Assembly (NCBI RefSeq): GCF_000711725.1
Contig: NZ_JONP01000007.1
Coordinates: forward strand, 186,001 to 250,000
Direction: 5' to 3'
DNA: 64,000 bases
From: Roseomonas aerilata DSM 19363
GTDB taxonomy: Bacteria > Pseudomonadota > Alphaproteobacteria > Acetobacterales > Acetobacteraceae
Part shown: positions 43,418 to 52,082 of the stretch, piece by piece
Layout: each line of letters begins with the position of its first letter
Position numbering within the stretch: position 1 is the stretch's first letter
Notes under the pieces: generated by a model
What the model saw: only the letters and a program-made list of their open reading frames with translations
The model's database searches: none
What the model was told of the DNA's origin: nothing
Position numbers and translations under genes: made by a program

Positions 43418-43996
43418 ATGTTGCGCGCCCTCTACGACCGGATCATCGCCCTCTCCGCCCATCCCAGGGCGCCGACGCTGCTGGGCGTCGTCTCCTTCGC
43501 GGAGAGCAGCGTCTTTCCGATCCCGCCGGACGCCATGCTCATCCCCATGTGCCTCGCCCGGCCGGAGCGCGCCTATCACTACGCGCTGATCTGCACGATC
43601 ACCTCGGTGCTCGGCGGTCTTCTCGGCTACGCGATCGGCGCCTTCTTCTTTGAGGCGGTGGCGATGCCGGTCCTCTCGGCCTACGGCCACGCGGACGCGC
43701 TGGCCACCTTCACGGGCTGGTTCGAGCGCTGGGGCGCGGCGGTCATCCTCATCAAGGGGCTGACGCCGATCCCCTACAAGATCGTCACCATCGCCTCAGG
43801 CGCGGCGCATTTCTCGCTGCTCGTGTTCTTCGTGTGCAGCATTCTCACCCGCGGGGCGCGCTTCTTCCTCCTCGCCTTCCTGCTGCGCCGCTACGGGCCG
43901 CCGGCGCGGGAATTCATCGAGCGGCGGCTGAACCTCATCGCGGGGGTGACGGCGCTGGCGATCATCGGGGGGTTCCTGGCGCTGCGCTTCGTTTGA
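43418..43996 (+). CDS. YqaA family (DedA-like, VTT domain) membrane protein
   Basis: 192 residues from ATG 43418; in-frame ATGs at 43292 and 43406 add only non-conserved sequence. Four or five hydrophobic segments with FAESSVFPIPPDAMLIP near 26-42, typical of the SNARE-associated/VTT fold, and the GLTPIPYKIVTIASG motif near 113-127. DedA-type proteins act in lipid flipping and membrane homeostasis. Copy E of the hairpin element follows. Confidence 0.9.
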   Translation: MLRALYDRIIALSAHPRAPTLLGVVSFAESSVFPIPPDAMLIPMCLARPERAYHYALICTITSVLGGLLGYAIGAFFFEAVAMPVLSAYGHADALATFTGWFERWGAAVILIKGLTPIPYKIVTIASGAAHFSLLVFFVCSILTRGARFFLLAFLLRRYGPPAREFIERRLNLIAGVTALAIIGGFLALRFV

Positions 43997-44016
43997 CGGG
44001 GCGTCGCTTCGTGACT

Positions 44017-44255
44017 CCGGGGAGAGGAAGAAGGAATTCTTCCTCTCCCCGGACCCCTAACCATCATCTTTTTCTTCAGGTTTGAAGGGTTTTGCGGCGG
44101 GTGTGTCCCGGGTCGTGGACCCGAGGCGACCGCACGGGCAGGAAGAGCGCCGAAGGAGCACCAGCCCCAACCATCGCATCCGCGACAGCCAAGCGGGGAT
44201 CCAAGGGCCTCAGGCCCTTGGCGGGCGAGGTTCGGAGAGGGCAGCGCCCTCTCCG
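44017..44255 (-). repeat. Multi-hairpin intergenic element, copy E
   Basis: Same orientation as copies C and D, but here between two genes in the same direction. First stem perfect over 16 bp: CCGGGGAGAGGAAGAA, loop GGAA (44017-44052). Then CCATCATCTTTTTCTTC, a GTCCCGGGTC.../GACCCGAGGC hairpin with a mismatch, CGCGACAGCC, the CCAAGGGCC/GGCCCTTGG hairpin and CGGAGAGGGC-AGC-GCCCTCTCCG (44233-44255). The 141 bp from here to 44396 hold no gene. Confidence 0.9.
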
Positions 44256-44396
44256 GGGCCGCCGCGCCCTTCTCGGCCACGGGGACGCAAGCGGCGCCGA
44301 ATGCCGTAAGAGGGACGGACAGCGTCTCCTGGCCCGTTCCTTTTCTCCGCGGCGGGCAGGGCGCCGCAAACCCTAACCTCCGGTTGCGCAGGCAGG

Positions 44397-45512
44397 ATGA
44401 AGAGAGACGAGAGCTTCGAGATCTTCCTCGCGACCGCGCCGGGCCTTGAGGCCCTGCTGCTCGAGGAGGTGCGCGGCAAGGGTTTCAACCACCCGCGGGC
44501 CGTGCCGGGCGGCGTGACCATCCGGGGCGGCTGGCCCGAGGTGTGGCGCGCCAATCTCTGGGTCCGCGGCGCGGGGCGCGTGCTGGCGCGGCTGGACAGC
44601 TTCCGCGTCACCCATCTGGCCCAGCTCGACGCGCGGGCGCGCCGGGTGCCCTGGGCGGAGGTGCTGCGGCCCGACACGCCGTTCCGGGTGGAGGCGACCT
44701 GCGCGGCGTCGCGCATCTACCACTCCGGCGCGGCGGCCGAGCGGATCGCGACGGCCATCCGCGAGACCCTGGGCGCCCCGGAATCGGCGGAGGCGGAGGT
44801 TCTCGTGCGCGCGCGGATCGAGCACGACACCTGCACCATCAGCGTCGATACCTCCGGCCCGAGCCTGCACAAGCGCGGCTACAAGGAGGCCGTGAACGCG
44901 GCGCCGATGCGCGAGACCATGGCCTCGCTCTTCCTGCTCGGATGTGGCTACCGGGGCGCGGAGCCCGTGCTGGACCCGATGTGCGGCTCCGGCACCTTCG
45001 TCATCGAGGCGGCCGAGATCGCGGCGCGGCTCAATCCCGGCCGAGCCCGTTCCTTCGCCTTCGAAAGGCTGGTGAGTTTCGATCCCGAGGCCTGGGGGCG
45101 CATGCGAGAGGTGCGGAGCGCCCGCACCCCGCCGGCCCGCTTCCACGGGAGCGACCGGGATGCCGGCGCCGTCGCGATGAGCCGGGCGAACGCGGCGCGC
45201 GCGGGGGTGACCGACTTCACGGAGTTCCGGCAGGCCACGATCAGCGAGATCGTGCCGCCGGAGGGGCCGCCGGGACTGGTGATCGCCAATCCGCCCTACG
45301 GCACCCGGCTCGGCGACCGGGGAGAGCTCTCCGCCCTCTATCGCGCCTTCGGCCAGACGCTGCGGAGCCGCTTCTCGGGCTGGCGCGTGGGGATTGTCGC
45401 GGCCGAGCCGGCGCTGGCCCATGCGACGGGCCTGCCCTTCCTGCCGGTGGGCGCGCCGGTGCCGCATGGCGGGTTGCGCGTCTCGCTGTTCCGGACCGAA
45501 GCGCTGCCCTGA
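44397..45512 (+). CDS. THUMP-domain class I SAM-dependent RNA methyltransferase (RlmL-like)
   Basis: 371 residues from ATG 44397. An N-terminal ferredoxin-like and THUMP region (about 1-155) is followed by a methyltransferase domain with DPMCGSGTFVIEAA and the catalytic NPPYG at 298-302. It matches the N-terminal half of RlmKL (m2G2445 of 23S rRNA) without the RlmK half, as is normal outside enterobacteria. The ABC exporter follows 71 bp downstream. Confidence 0.9.
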   Translation: MKRDESFEIFLATAPGLEALLLEEVRGKGFNHPRAVPGGVTIRGGWPEVWRANLWVRGAGRVLARLDSFRVTHLAQLDARARRVPWAEVLRPDTPFRVEATCAASRIYHSGAAAERIATAIRETLGAPESAEAEVLVRARIEHDTCTISVDTSGPSLHKRGYKEAVNAAPMRETMASLFLLGCGYRGAEPVLDPMCGSGTFVIEAAEIAARLNPGRARSFAFERLVSFDPEAWGRMREVRSARTPPARFHGSDRDAGAVAMSRANAARAGVTDFTEFRQATISEIVPPEGPPGLVIANPPYGTRLGDRGELSALYRAFGQTLRSRFSGWRVGIVAAEPALAHATGLPFLPVGAPVPHGGLRVSLFRTEALP

Positions 45513-45583
45513 GGGGACCGCGGGGCGGAACCCTCCGCGGCGCGGCGGTGGCAGGGCCTGCGGTCCGACCCCACATCGCGCGC

Positions 45584-47452
45584 ATGCCCTTCCGCGCCAT
45601 CGAATCCTTCATCGACCCGATCGCCCCGCCGGGGCAGCGGGCCGCCAGGGCCTTCGGCGTGCCGGTGCCGGAGGGGCCGCCGCCGGATACCCTCCTCGGC
45701 TTCTACTGGCACTTCGCCCGCCAGGCCCGCGCGCTGGTCGTCGCGCTCTTCGCCACGGGCATGCTGGTGGCGCTGCTGGACAGCCTCATCCCCGTCTTCA
45801 TCGGGCGGGTGGTGGCGCTGCTCAACGCCCATGAGCCCGGGCAGCTCTGGGCGGAGGCGGGGGGCAGCCTTCTCCTCATGGGCGTCGTGCTGCTGGTGCT
45901 GCGGCCCGCCGCGATCCTCGCGCAGAACCTTGTGACCAACCAGGGGATCAACCCGGCCTTCACCAGCCTCATCCGCTGGCAGTCGCACCGGCTGGTCTCG
46001 CGCCAGGGCTGGGCCTTCTTCCAGGAGGACTTCGCGGGGCGCGTGGCGAACCGGGTGATGCAGGCGGGGCCGGCGCTGCGGGAATCGGTGGTCCAGGCGG
46101 TGACCGCCGTCTGGTACATCCTCGTCTACGGATCGAGCGCGGTGCTCTGGCTCGGCGGCGCGGACTGGCGGCTGGCGATGCCCATCCTTGTCTGGTTCGT
46201 GGCCTATGCGGCCCTGCTGCGCTTCGTGGTGCCCCGGATGCGCGACCGCTCGCGTGCCGCCTCCGAGCAGCGGAGCCTGCTGACGGGGCGGATCGTGGAT
46301 GCCTACACCAACATCCTCTCGATCAAGCTCTTCGCGCGGGCGGAGCGGGAGGACGCCTTCGTGCAGGAGGGCGTGCGCGGCCTGACCGACACCTTCCAGC
46401 GCCAGTCCCGCATGGTCACGGCCAACGCGGCGCTGCTCTCCACGCTGAACGCGGTGCTGCTGGTGGGTATGGCGGGCACGGCCATCGCGCTCTGGGCGCA
46501 TGGCGGGCTGGCCGTGGCGGCGGTGGCGACCGCGCTGCCCATGGCCTGGCAGATCGCCAACATGTCGGGCTGGGTGGCCTTCAACGTGGCCGGCATCTTC
46601 GAGAATATCGGCGTGGTGCAGGAGGCCATGCGGAGCATCGCCGTGCCGCCGACCGAGCCGGACCCGCCGCTGGCCCGCCCGCTGCGCGTCACCCGCGGCG
46701 CCATCCGCTTTGAGGGCGTGCGCTTCGGCTATGGCCGGCGGGATGCCTCGGTGCTCGATGGGTTCGAACTGGACGTGGCGCCGGGGGAGAGGGTGGGGCT
46801 GGTCGGGCAGTCCGGGGCGGGCAAGACCACGGCGGTGAACCTTCTGCTTCGCTTCTTCCACCCGGAGGCGGGGCGGATCACGATCGACGGCCAGGACATC
46901 GCGGGCGTGACCGGGGAGAGCCTGCGGGGTGCGATCGGGCTCGTGACGCAGGACACGGCGCTTCTGCACCGCTCCATCCTCGACAACATCCGCTTCGGCC
47001 GGCCCGATGCCTCGATGGCGGAGGTGGAGGAGGCGGCGCGGCGGGCAGAGGCGGCGGGGTTCATCGAGGCGCTGTCGGACTGGCGGGGTCGGCGGGGCTA
47101 TGATGCCCATGCGGGGGAGCGGGGCGTGAAGCTCTCAGGCGGGCAGCGCCAGCGGGTGGCCATTGCGCGGGTGCTGCTGAAGGACGCTCCCATCCTTGTG
47201 CTCGACGAGGCGACCAGCGCCCTCGATTCGGAGGTGGAGGCGGCCATTCAGGAGCAGCTCGCCACCCTTATGCAGGGGAAGACGGTGATCGCCATCGCCC
47301 ACCGCCTCTCCACCATCGCGAGCCTCGACCGCTTGGTGGTGCTGGAGGCCGGGCGGGTGGTGGAGACCGGCTCGCACGCCGCCCTCCTGGCCCGGAACGG
47401 CGCCTATGCGCGGCTCTGGGCGCGGCAATCGGGCGGCTTCATCGGGGCCTGA
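45584..47452 (+). CDS. ABC transporter ATP-binding protein/permease (exporter half-transporter)
   Basis: 622 residues from ATG 45584; the open frame extends back to 44543 only as a shadow. A six-helix ABC membrane domain (about 45-340) is fused to an ATPase domain with Walker A GQSGAGKTT near 407-415, signature LSGGQRQR near 516, Walker B ILVLDEATSALDS and the H-loop AHRLST. It works as a homodimer. The family exports lipids, peptides or drugs; the substrate is unknown. It ends 117 bp before atpI. Confidence 0.92.
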   Translation: MPFRAIESFIDPIAPPGQRAARAFGVPVPEGPPPDTLLGFYWHFARQARALVVALFATGMLVALLDSLIPVFIGRVVALLNAHEPGQLWAEAGGSLLLMGVVLLVLRPAAILAQNLVTNQGINPAFTSLIRWQSHRLVSRQGWAFFQEDFAGRVANRVMQAGPALRESVVQAVTAVWYILVYGSSAVLWLGGADWRLAMPILVWFVAYAALLRFVVPRMRDRSRAASEQRSLLTGRIVDAYTNILSIKLFARAEREDAFVQEGVRGLTDTFQRQSRMVTANAALLSTLNAVLLVGMAGTAIALWAHGGLAVAAVATALPMAWQIANMSGWVAFNVAGIFENIGVVQEAMRSIAVPPTEPDPPLARPLRVTRGAIRFEGVRFGYGRRDASVLDGFELDVAPGERVGLVGQSGAGKTTAVNLLLRFFHPEAGRITIDGQDIAGVTGESLRGAIGLVTQDTALLHRSILDNIRFGRPDASMAEVEEAARRAEAAGFIEALSDWRGRRGYDAHAGERGVKLSGGQRQRVAIARVLLKDAPILVLDEATSALDSEVEAAIQEQLATLMQGKTVIAIAHRLSTIASLDRLVVLEAGRVVETGSHAALLARNGAYARLWARQSGGFIGA

Positions 47453-47521
47453 ACCCCTTTGCCGGGGGCCGTGCGCCGCGCAGGATGGGGTGTCGGGTTG
47501 CCTTTGCCGCACCGCACGCGC

Positions 47522-47550
47522 TTGACACCACATGGACCGCAATTTAGGGA
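47522..47550 (+). promoter_or_regulatory. Probable promoter of the F0 ATP synthase operon
   Basis: TTGACA (47522-47527) is a consensus -35 box, and 16-17 bases later comes the TTTAGGGA region as a weaker -10. It lies about 20 bp before the first plausible atpI start, in an AT-richer patch. It is a better match to a housekeeping promoter than most sites in this window. Confidence 0.55.
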
Positions 47551-47569
47551 CCCCCTGCCTTCCGGGGGG

Positions 47570-47884
47570 ATGCCTCGGGAGAGCAAGGTGGAACACCGGG
47601 ACGGCTTCGACGACCGACTTCGGCAGGCCAGGGCCAAGCAGGGCCTGGACCCCAACCCCGCGAAAGCGGAAGGGGGACTGCCGACGGGACCGTGGGGAAT
47701 AGGCTTCCGCGCGGGGGTCGAAGTCGTGGCGGCGCTGGTCGCGGGCGCGGGTCTGGGCTTCCTGCTCGACCGCTGGCTCGGAACCTTCCCCTGGCTCTTC
47801 CTTGTCTTCTTCCTCGTGGGTGGCGCCGCGGGGGTGCTGAACGTCTATCGGCTGTTCAAGCCCCGACCGAACGCCAAGCCTTGA
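47570..47884 (+). CDS. atpI: AtpI / AtpZ-like F0F1 ATP synthase assembly protein
   Basis: 104 residues from ATG 47570; GTG 47588, which has its own GGGAGAGCAAG site, would give 98. A charged N-terminal segment (RDGFDDRLRQARAKQG), then two membrane helices (about 50-68 and 74-92) with GFLLDRWLGTFPWLFLV between and inside them. It assists assembly of the c-ring and perhaps Mg2+ uptake. First gene of atpI-B-E-F'-F, as in other alphaproteobacteria. Confidence 0.9.
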   Translation: MPRESKVEHRDGFDDRLRQARAKQGLDPNPAKAEGGLPTGPWGIGFRAGVEVVAALVAGAGLGFLLDRWLGTFPWLFLVFFLVGGAAGVLNVYRLFKPRPNAKP

Positions 47885-47906
47885 GCCGTAACGCAGGGAC
47901 CGACAC

Positions 47907-48662
47907 GTGGCCGCCGAAGGCAAGACGATCGACGCGCTGAGCCAGTTCGAGCTGGTCCCGGTTCTCGGGCCCATCGGGCGGGCCGTGGGCTTCTCCCAGT
48001 CCAATGCGCACATGCTTCTCGCCGTGGGGCTGATCACCCTGCTGTTCATGGTGGGCATGCGCCACCGGGCCGTGGTACCGGGCCGGCTGCAGTCCGCGGC
48101 CGAGATGCTCTACGAATTCGTGGAAGGGGTGCTCATCGGCCAGGTCGGCCATGAGGGGCGCCGCTACTTCCCCTTCGTCTTCGCGCTCTTCATGTTCGTC
48201 CTCTTTGGCAACATGCTGGGCCTGCTGCCCTACGCCTTCACCTACACCTCGCACATCGCGGTCACGCTCGGCCTCGCGATCCTGGTGTTCCTGGTGACGA
48301 CGATCGTGGCGCTGGCGATCCACGGCAAGAAGTTCTTCGGCTACTTCTTCCCCGAGGGCGCGCCGCTCTGGCTCGCGCCCATCATCATCCCGGTCGAGGT
48401 CGTGTCCTACATCTCCCGGCCGATCTCCCTCTCCATCCGTCTCTTCGCGAACATGGTCGCGGGACACGTGATGCTGAAGGTCTTCGCGACCTTCATCGTG
48501 CTGATCGGCTCGCTGGGCGCCGTCGGCTTCCTGGGCGCCGCCCTGCCGCTCGCGGTGAACGTGGCCCTGATCGGCTTCGAGATCCTCGTCGCCTTCCTTC
48601 AGGCCTATGTCTTCGCGATCCTCACCAGCATCTACCTGCACGACGCAGTGCATCTGCACTAA
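47907..48662 (+). CDS. atpB: F0F1 ATP synthase subunit a
   Basis: 251 residues from GTG 47907. Five to six membrane helices; the essential Arg178 lies in SIRLFANMVAGH, with the helix ending LQAYVFAILTSIYLHDAVHLH region at the C-terminus (about 232-251). It forms the proton half-channels next to the c-ring in the inner membrane. It starts 22 bp after atpI. Confidence 0.97.
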   Translation: MAAEGKTIDALSQFELVPVLGPIGRAVGFSQSNAHMLLAVGLITLLFMVGMRHRAVVPGRLQSAAEMLYEFVEGVLIGQVGHEGRRYFPFVFALFMFVLFGNMLGLLPYAFTYTSHIAVTLGLAILVFLVTTIVALAIHGKKFFGYFFPEGAPLWLAPIIIPVEVVSYISRPISLSIRLFANMVAGHVMLKVFATFIVLIGSLGAVGFLGAALPLAVNVALIGFEILVAFLQAYVFAILTSIYLHDAVHLH

Positions 48663-48707
48663 GCGACGCGCAGGCCACCAAACCTTTCCAGACAAGGAAA
48701 AGCTCAG

Positions 48708-48947
48708 ATGAACGACCCCGCCGCCTATCTCGGCGCCTACAAGGCGCTCGGTGCCGGCCTCGCCGTGATCGCGCTGTTCGGCGTGGGCCTCGGCATCGGC
48801 AACATCTTCTCCTCGCTGATCAACAGCGTGGCCCGCAACCCGTCCGCCCGCGACGCCGTGTTCCCGATCGGCATTCTGGGCTTCGCGCTGACGGAAGCCG
48901 TCGCGCTCTTCGCGCTGCTGATCGCCTTCCTCATCCTCTTCGCCTGA
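48708..48947 (+). CDS. atpE: F0F1 ATP synthase subunit c
   Basis: 79 residues from ATG 48708, after AAGGAAAAG. Two hydrophobic helices joined by a polar loop (ARNPSARD), with the proton-carrying Glu63 in [10 protein letters not shown]. The glycine-rich GVGLGIGNI in helix 1 fits a proton c-ring. No sodium-binding pattern is seen. Confidence 0.97.
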   Translation: MNDPAAYLGAYKALGAGLAVIALFGVGLGIGNIFSSLINSVARNPSARDAVFPIGILGFALTEAVALFALLIAFLILFA

Positions 48948-49045
48948 TCGGGTCCGCGCTTCGGGCGGGTAGGCCTTCTGGAGGCTTGCCCGCCCGTTCG
49001 CCCTTTCAGCGCGGCCTCCTCGCCCGCCTGCCGAGGAACGGAGAC

Positions 49046-49837
49046 ATGATGCCCCGCCTGCCCCACGGTTCGTTCTGGCGCCTCGCGGTGATCGGCCTGC
49101 TGCTCTCGCAGGCGCCCGCTTTCCTGGGCTCGGCTGCCCTCGCCCAGCACGTGACCGCCCCGGCGCCGACCGGCCCGGTCCGCACCGACGAGCCGCTGCC
49201 CGGCGGGCGCCCGCCGAGCCCCCCCGTGCAGGCGGACAGCGACCGCGCGAACGCGATCCGGGAAGCCAACCGCACCGCGGCCGAGTACAACCAGGCCGCG
49301 CATGAGGCCGCCGACACGGGCGGCATGCCGCAGCTCGACTTCGCGAACCCGCTGACCATCGCCCAGGTGGTCTGGCTCTTCGTGATTTTCGGCCTGCTGG
49401 TCTTCCTTGCGGCCCATTACCTGCTGCCGCCGGTGGCCGAGGTGCTGGAGAACCGCCGCGCCCGCATCGGCGCCGACCTCGACGCCGCCCGCGACGCCCG
49501 CGCCGAGGCCGAGGCCGCCGAGGCCGGCCAGCGCGACAGCACCGCCCGCGCCCGCGCGGAGGCCCAGGCCTCTGTCGCCGCGGCCGCCGCCGCCGCCCAG
49601 GCCGACGCCGCCCGCCGCAACGAGGCGCTGGCCGAGAAGCTGAACGCGCAGATCGCCGAGGCCGAGACGCGCATCTCCGCCGCCCGCGACTCCGCCATGG
49701 CCGCGCTGCGCGAGGCCGCGACGGACGCGACCCAGGCGCTGGTGAAGCGCCTCTCGGGCCTTGAGGACAAGGCGGCCGTCGAGGCCGCGGTCGGCCGCGA
49801 GCTGGCAGCCCGCAACATCACCTCGGGAGCGGCGTGA
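49046..49837 (+). CDS. atpF': F0F1 ATP synthase subunit b' with N-terminal signal-like extension
   Basis: 263 residues from ATG 49046 (ATG 49049 equally possible), with GGAG upstream. The first ~35 residues look like a signal peptide (hydrophobic stretch about 13-34 ending in AALAQ), then a Pro-rich linker to about 100, then the true membrane helix of a b-type subunit (about 105-128) and a long Ala/Glu-rich coiled coil. It forms half of the peripheral stalk with subunit b. The extension makes it about 80 residues longer than most b subunits. Confidence 0.92.
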   Translation: MMPRLPHGSFWRLAVIGLLLSQAPAFLGSAALAQHVTAPAPTGPVRTDEPLPGGRPPSPPVQADSDRANAIREANRTAAEYNQAAHEAADTGGMPQLDFANPLTIAQVVWLFVIFGLLVFLAAHYLLPPVAEVLENRRARIGADLDAARDARAEAEAAEAGQRDSTARARAEAQASVAAAAAAAQADAARRNEALAEKLNAQIAEAETRISAARDSAMAALREAATDATQALVKRLSGLEDKAAVEAAVGRELAARNITSGAA

Positions 49838-50343
49838 TGCACCATTACGAGCACTTCTGGCTGGACCCGAAGTTCTGGGTCGCCGTCTCCTTCGTCATCT
49901 TCCTGCTGCTGCTCGGCCGGACCGTCTGGACGAAGGCCATGGCCGCGCTCGACGCCCGCGCCGAGGGCGTGCGGAACGAGTTGGCTGAGGCCACGCGGCT
50001 GCGCGCCGAGGCGGAGGCCATGCGCAAGCAGGCCGAGGCCGATCGCGCCGCCGCCGTGACCGAGGCCGAGGCGATGATCACCCGTGCCCGCGCCGAGGCC
50101 GACCGCGTGGCGGCCGCCGCAACCGCCGAGGCCGAGGCGAGCGCCGCCCGGCGCGAGCGCATGGCGATGGACCGCATCGCCGCCGCCGAGGCGAGCGCGC
50201 TGGCCGAGGTGCGCCAGGCTGCCGCCGAGATCGCGGCGAGCGCCGCGCGCTCCGTCATCTCGGAGAAGCTGACCGCCGAGGCCGATGCCGCCATGGTGGA
50301 CAAGGCCGTCGCTGACCTGCCGCGGGCGCTGCGCGCCGCCTGA
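49837..50343 (+). CDS. atpF: F0F1 ATP synthase subunit b
   Basis: 168 residues from ATG 49837, sharing one base with the b' stop. A single membrane helix (about 12-30) begins with the DPKFWVAVSFVIFLLLLG segment, followed by an Ala/Glu/Arg-rich coiled coil, typical of the peripheral stalk. Last gene of the operon; F1 genes are elsewhere, as usual in alphaproteobacteria. Confidence 0.96.
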   Translation: MHHYEHFWLDPKFWVAVSFVIFLLLLGRTVWTKAMAALDARAEGVRNELAEATRLRAEAEAMRKQAEADRAAAVTEAEAMITRARAEADRVAAAATAEAEASAARRERMAMDRIAAAEASALAEVRQAAAEIAASAARSVISEKLTAEADAAMVDKAVADLPRALRAA

Positions 50344-50370
50344 GCCGGCCTTCGGATCGGAGCAACCTGG

Positions 50371-50392
50371 ACGGGGGCCTCAGGGCCCCCGT
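50371..50392 (+). terminator. Hairpin terminator after the F0 operon
   Basis: ACGGGGGCC-TCAG-GGCCCCCGT: a perfect 9-bp GC-rich stem with a four-base loop, 28 bp after the atpF stop, followed by TCGCGTTTG. It is the best ordinary intrinsic terminator in the window. Confidence 0.75.
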
Positions 50393-50481
50393 TCGCGTTT
50401 GTGGGGGCCGGTGCCTCCCCGTTTGCTTTTCCGCCGGGCCCGACTAGCCTCCCCATGGGATTCCGAATGGGGAGACAAGGG

Positions 50482-52065
50482 ATGCGACGATACCTCCTGG
50501 CCGGCGCCGCGGCGCTGATGCTCTGCGCGGGTGCCGGCATGGGCGCCGCCGATGCCGCGACCTTCCGCTGGGCCAACGACGGTGACGTCAACTCCATGGA
50601 CCCCTACGCGCGGAACGAGACCTTCCTTCTCTCCTTCACCTCGAACATCTACGAGCCGCTGGTTCGCCGGAACCGCGAGCTGAAGATCGAGCCCGCGCTC
50701 GCCACCTCCTGGGAGCAGACCGCGCCGACCGTGTGGCGGCTGAAGCTGCGCGAGGGCGTGAAGTTCCACGACGGCACGCCTTTCACCGCCGATGACGTGC
50801 TGTTCAGCGCAACCCGGGTGCGCGCCCAGGGCTCGAATCTCACCTCCGTGCTCTCCTCGGTGAAGGAGCTGCGGAAGATCGACGATTTCACCGTCGAATT
50901 CGAGACGACCACGCCGGACCCGATCTTCCTCGAGGAGATCACCACCTGGGGCATCATGTCCAAGCGCTGGGCGGAGGCGAACAACGCCACGCAGGCGGTG
51001 GACCTGACGACCGGCCAGGAGAATTTCGCCACCCGCAACACCAACGGCACCGGCCCCTTCGTGCTCGTCAGCCGCGAGCCCGACCGTCGCACGGTGCTGC
51101 GCCCGAACCCGAACTGGTGGGACAAGCCGGAGCACAACCTCGACGAGGTGGTGTTCAACGTCATCGGCAACGACGCGACCCGCATCGCCGCCCTTCTCTC
51201 GGGCGAGATCGACATGGTCTATACCGTGCCGCCGCAGGACACCGACCGGCTGAGCCGCGCGCAGGGCGTGCGCGTTCACCAGGGGCCGGAGCTGCGCACC
51301 GTGTTCCTTGGCATGGACCAGTCGCGCGACGAGCTGCTGAAGTCCGACGTGCGCGGCCGCAACCCGTTCCGCGACGTGCGGGTGCGCCGCGCCATGCAGC
51401 AGGCGATCGACCTTGAGGCGATCAAGACGCGCATCATGCGCGGCCAGTCGCGCCCGACCTCGCTTATGTTCGGCCCGGGCGTGAACGGCTTCGTGGAAGC
51501 CGAGGACCGCGTGGTGCGGCCGAACATCGACGCGGCCAAGAGGCTGCTGACCGAGGCTGGCTATCCCAACGGCTTCGGCGTGACGATGGACTGCCCGAAC
51601 GACCGCTACGTGAACGACGAGGCGATCTGCACCGCCGTCGTCTCCATGCTGGCGCGCATCGGCGTGCGGGTGACGCTGAACGCCCAGACCCGCGCGCGCT
51701 ACTTCGCGGAGATCCTGGCGCCGCGTTACCAGACAAGCTTCTACATGCTCGGCTGGACGCCCACGACCTACGACGCGCACAACACCCTCTACAACATCAT
51801 GGGCACCCGCGGCGGCACACGCGGCGTGTTCAACTCGGGCGGCTGGAGCAACGCGCGCTTCGACGAGCTGACGAACCAGATCGGCGTGGAACTCGACCCC
51901 GCGAAGCGCCAGCAGCTGATCAACGAAGCAAACCGGATCCACACCGAGGAGGTGGGGCATATCCCTCTTCACCAGCAGGTGGTGGTCTGGGCGGCGCGGC
52001 AGAACATCACGCTGCAGCTGATGGCGGATAACTACTTCCCGCTGCGCTACGTGCGGGTTCAGTAG
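50482..52065 (+). CDS. ABC transporter substrate-binding protein (family 5, peptide/nickel type)
   Basis: 527 residues from ATG 50482, with GGAGACAAGG upstream. A Sec signal peptide with cleavage after GAADAA near residue 26. SBP_bac_5 motifs: NSMDPYARNE, LREGVKFHDGTPFTADDV, RNTNGTGPF and FRDVRVRRAMQQAID. The family binds oligopeptides, opines or glutathione in the periplasm. No permease or ATPase genes follow; the next feature is hairpin element F and a convergent gene, so it is an orphan or its transporter lies elsewhere. Confidence 0.92.
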   Translation: MRRYLLAGAAALMLCAGAGMGAADAATFRWANDGDVNSMDPYARNETFLLSFTSNIYEPLVRRNRELKIEPALATSWEQTAPTVWRLKLREGVKFHDGTPFTADDVLFSATRVRAQGSNLTSVLSSVKELRKIDDFTVEFETTTPDPIFLEEITTWGIMSKRWAEANNATQAVDLTTGQENFATRNTNGTGPFVLVSREPDRRTVLRPNPNWWDKPEHNLDEVVFNVIGNDATRIAALLSGEIDMVYTVPPQDTDRLSRAQGVRVHQGPELRTVFLGMDQSRDELLKSDVRGRNPFRDVRVRRAMQQAIDLEAIKTRIMRGQSRPTSLMFGPGVNGFVEAEDRVVRPNIDAAKRLLTEAGYPNGFGVTMDCPNDRYVNDEAICTAVVSMLARIGVRVTLNAQTRARYFAEILAPRYQTSFYMLGWTPTTYDAHNTLYNIMGTRGGTRGVFNSGGWSNARFDELTNQIGVELDPAKRQQLINEANRIHTEEVGHIPLHQQVVVWAARQNITLQLMADNYFPLRYVRVQ

Positions 52066-52082
52066 GCCCGTGCTGGTGGCCT

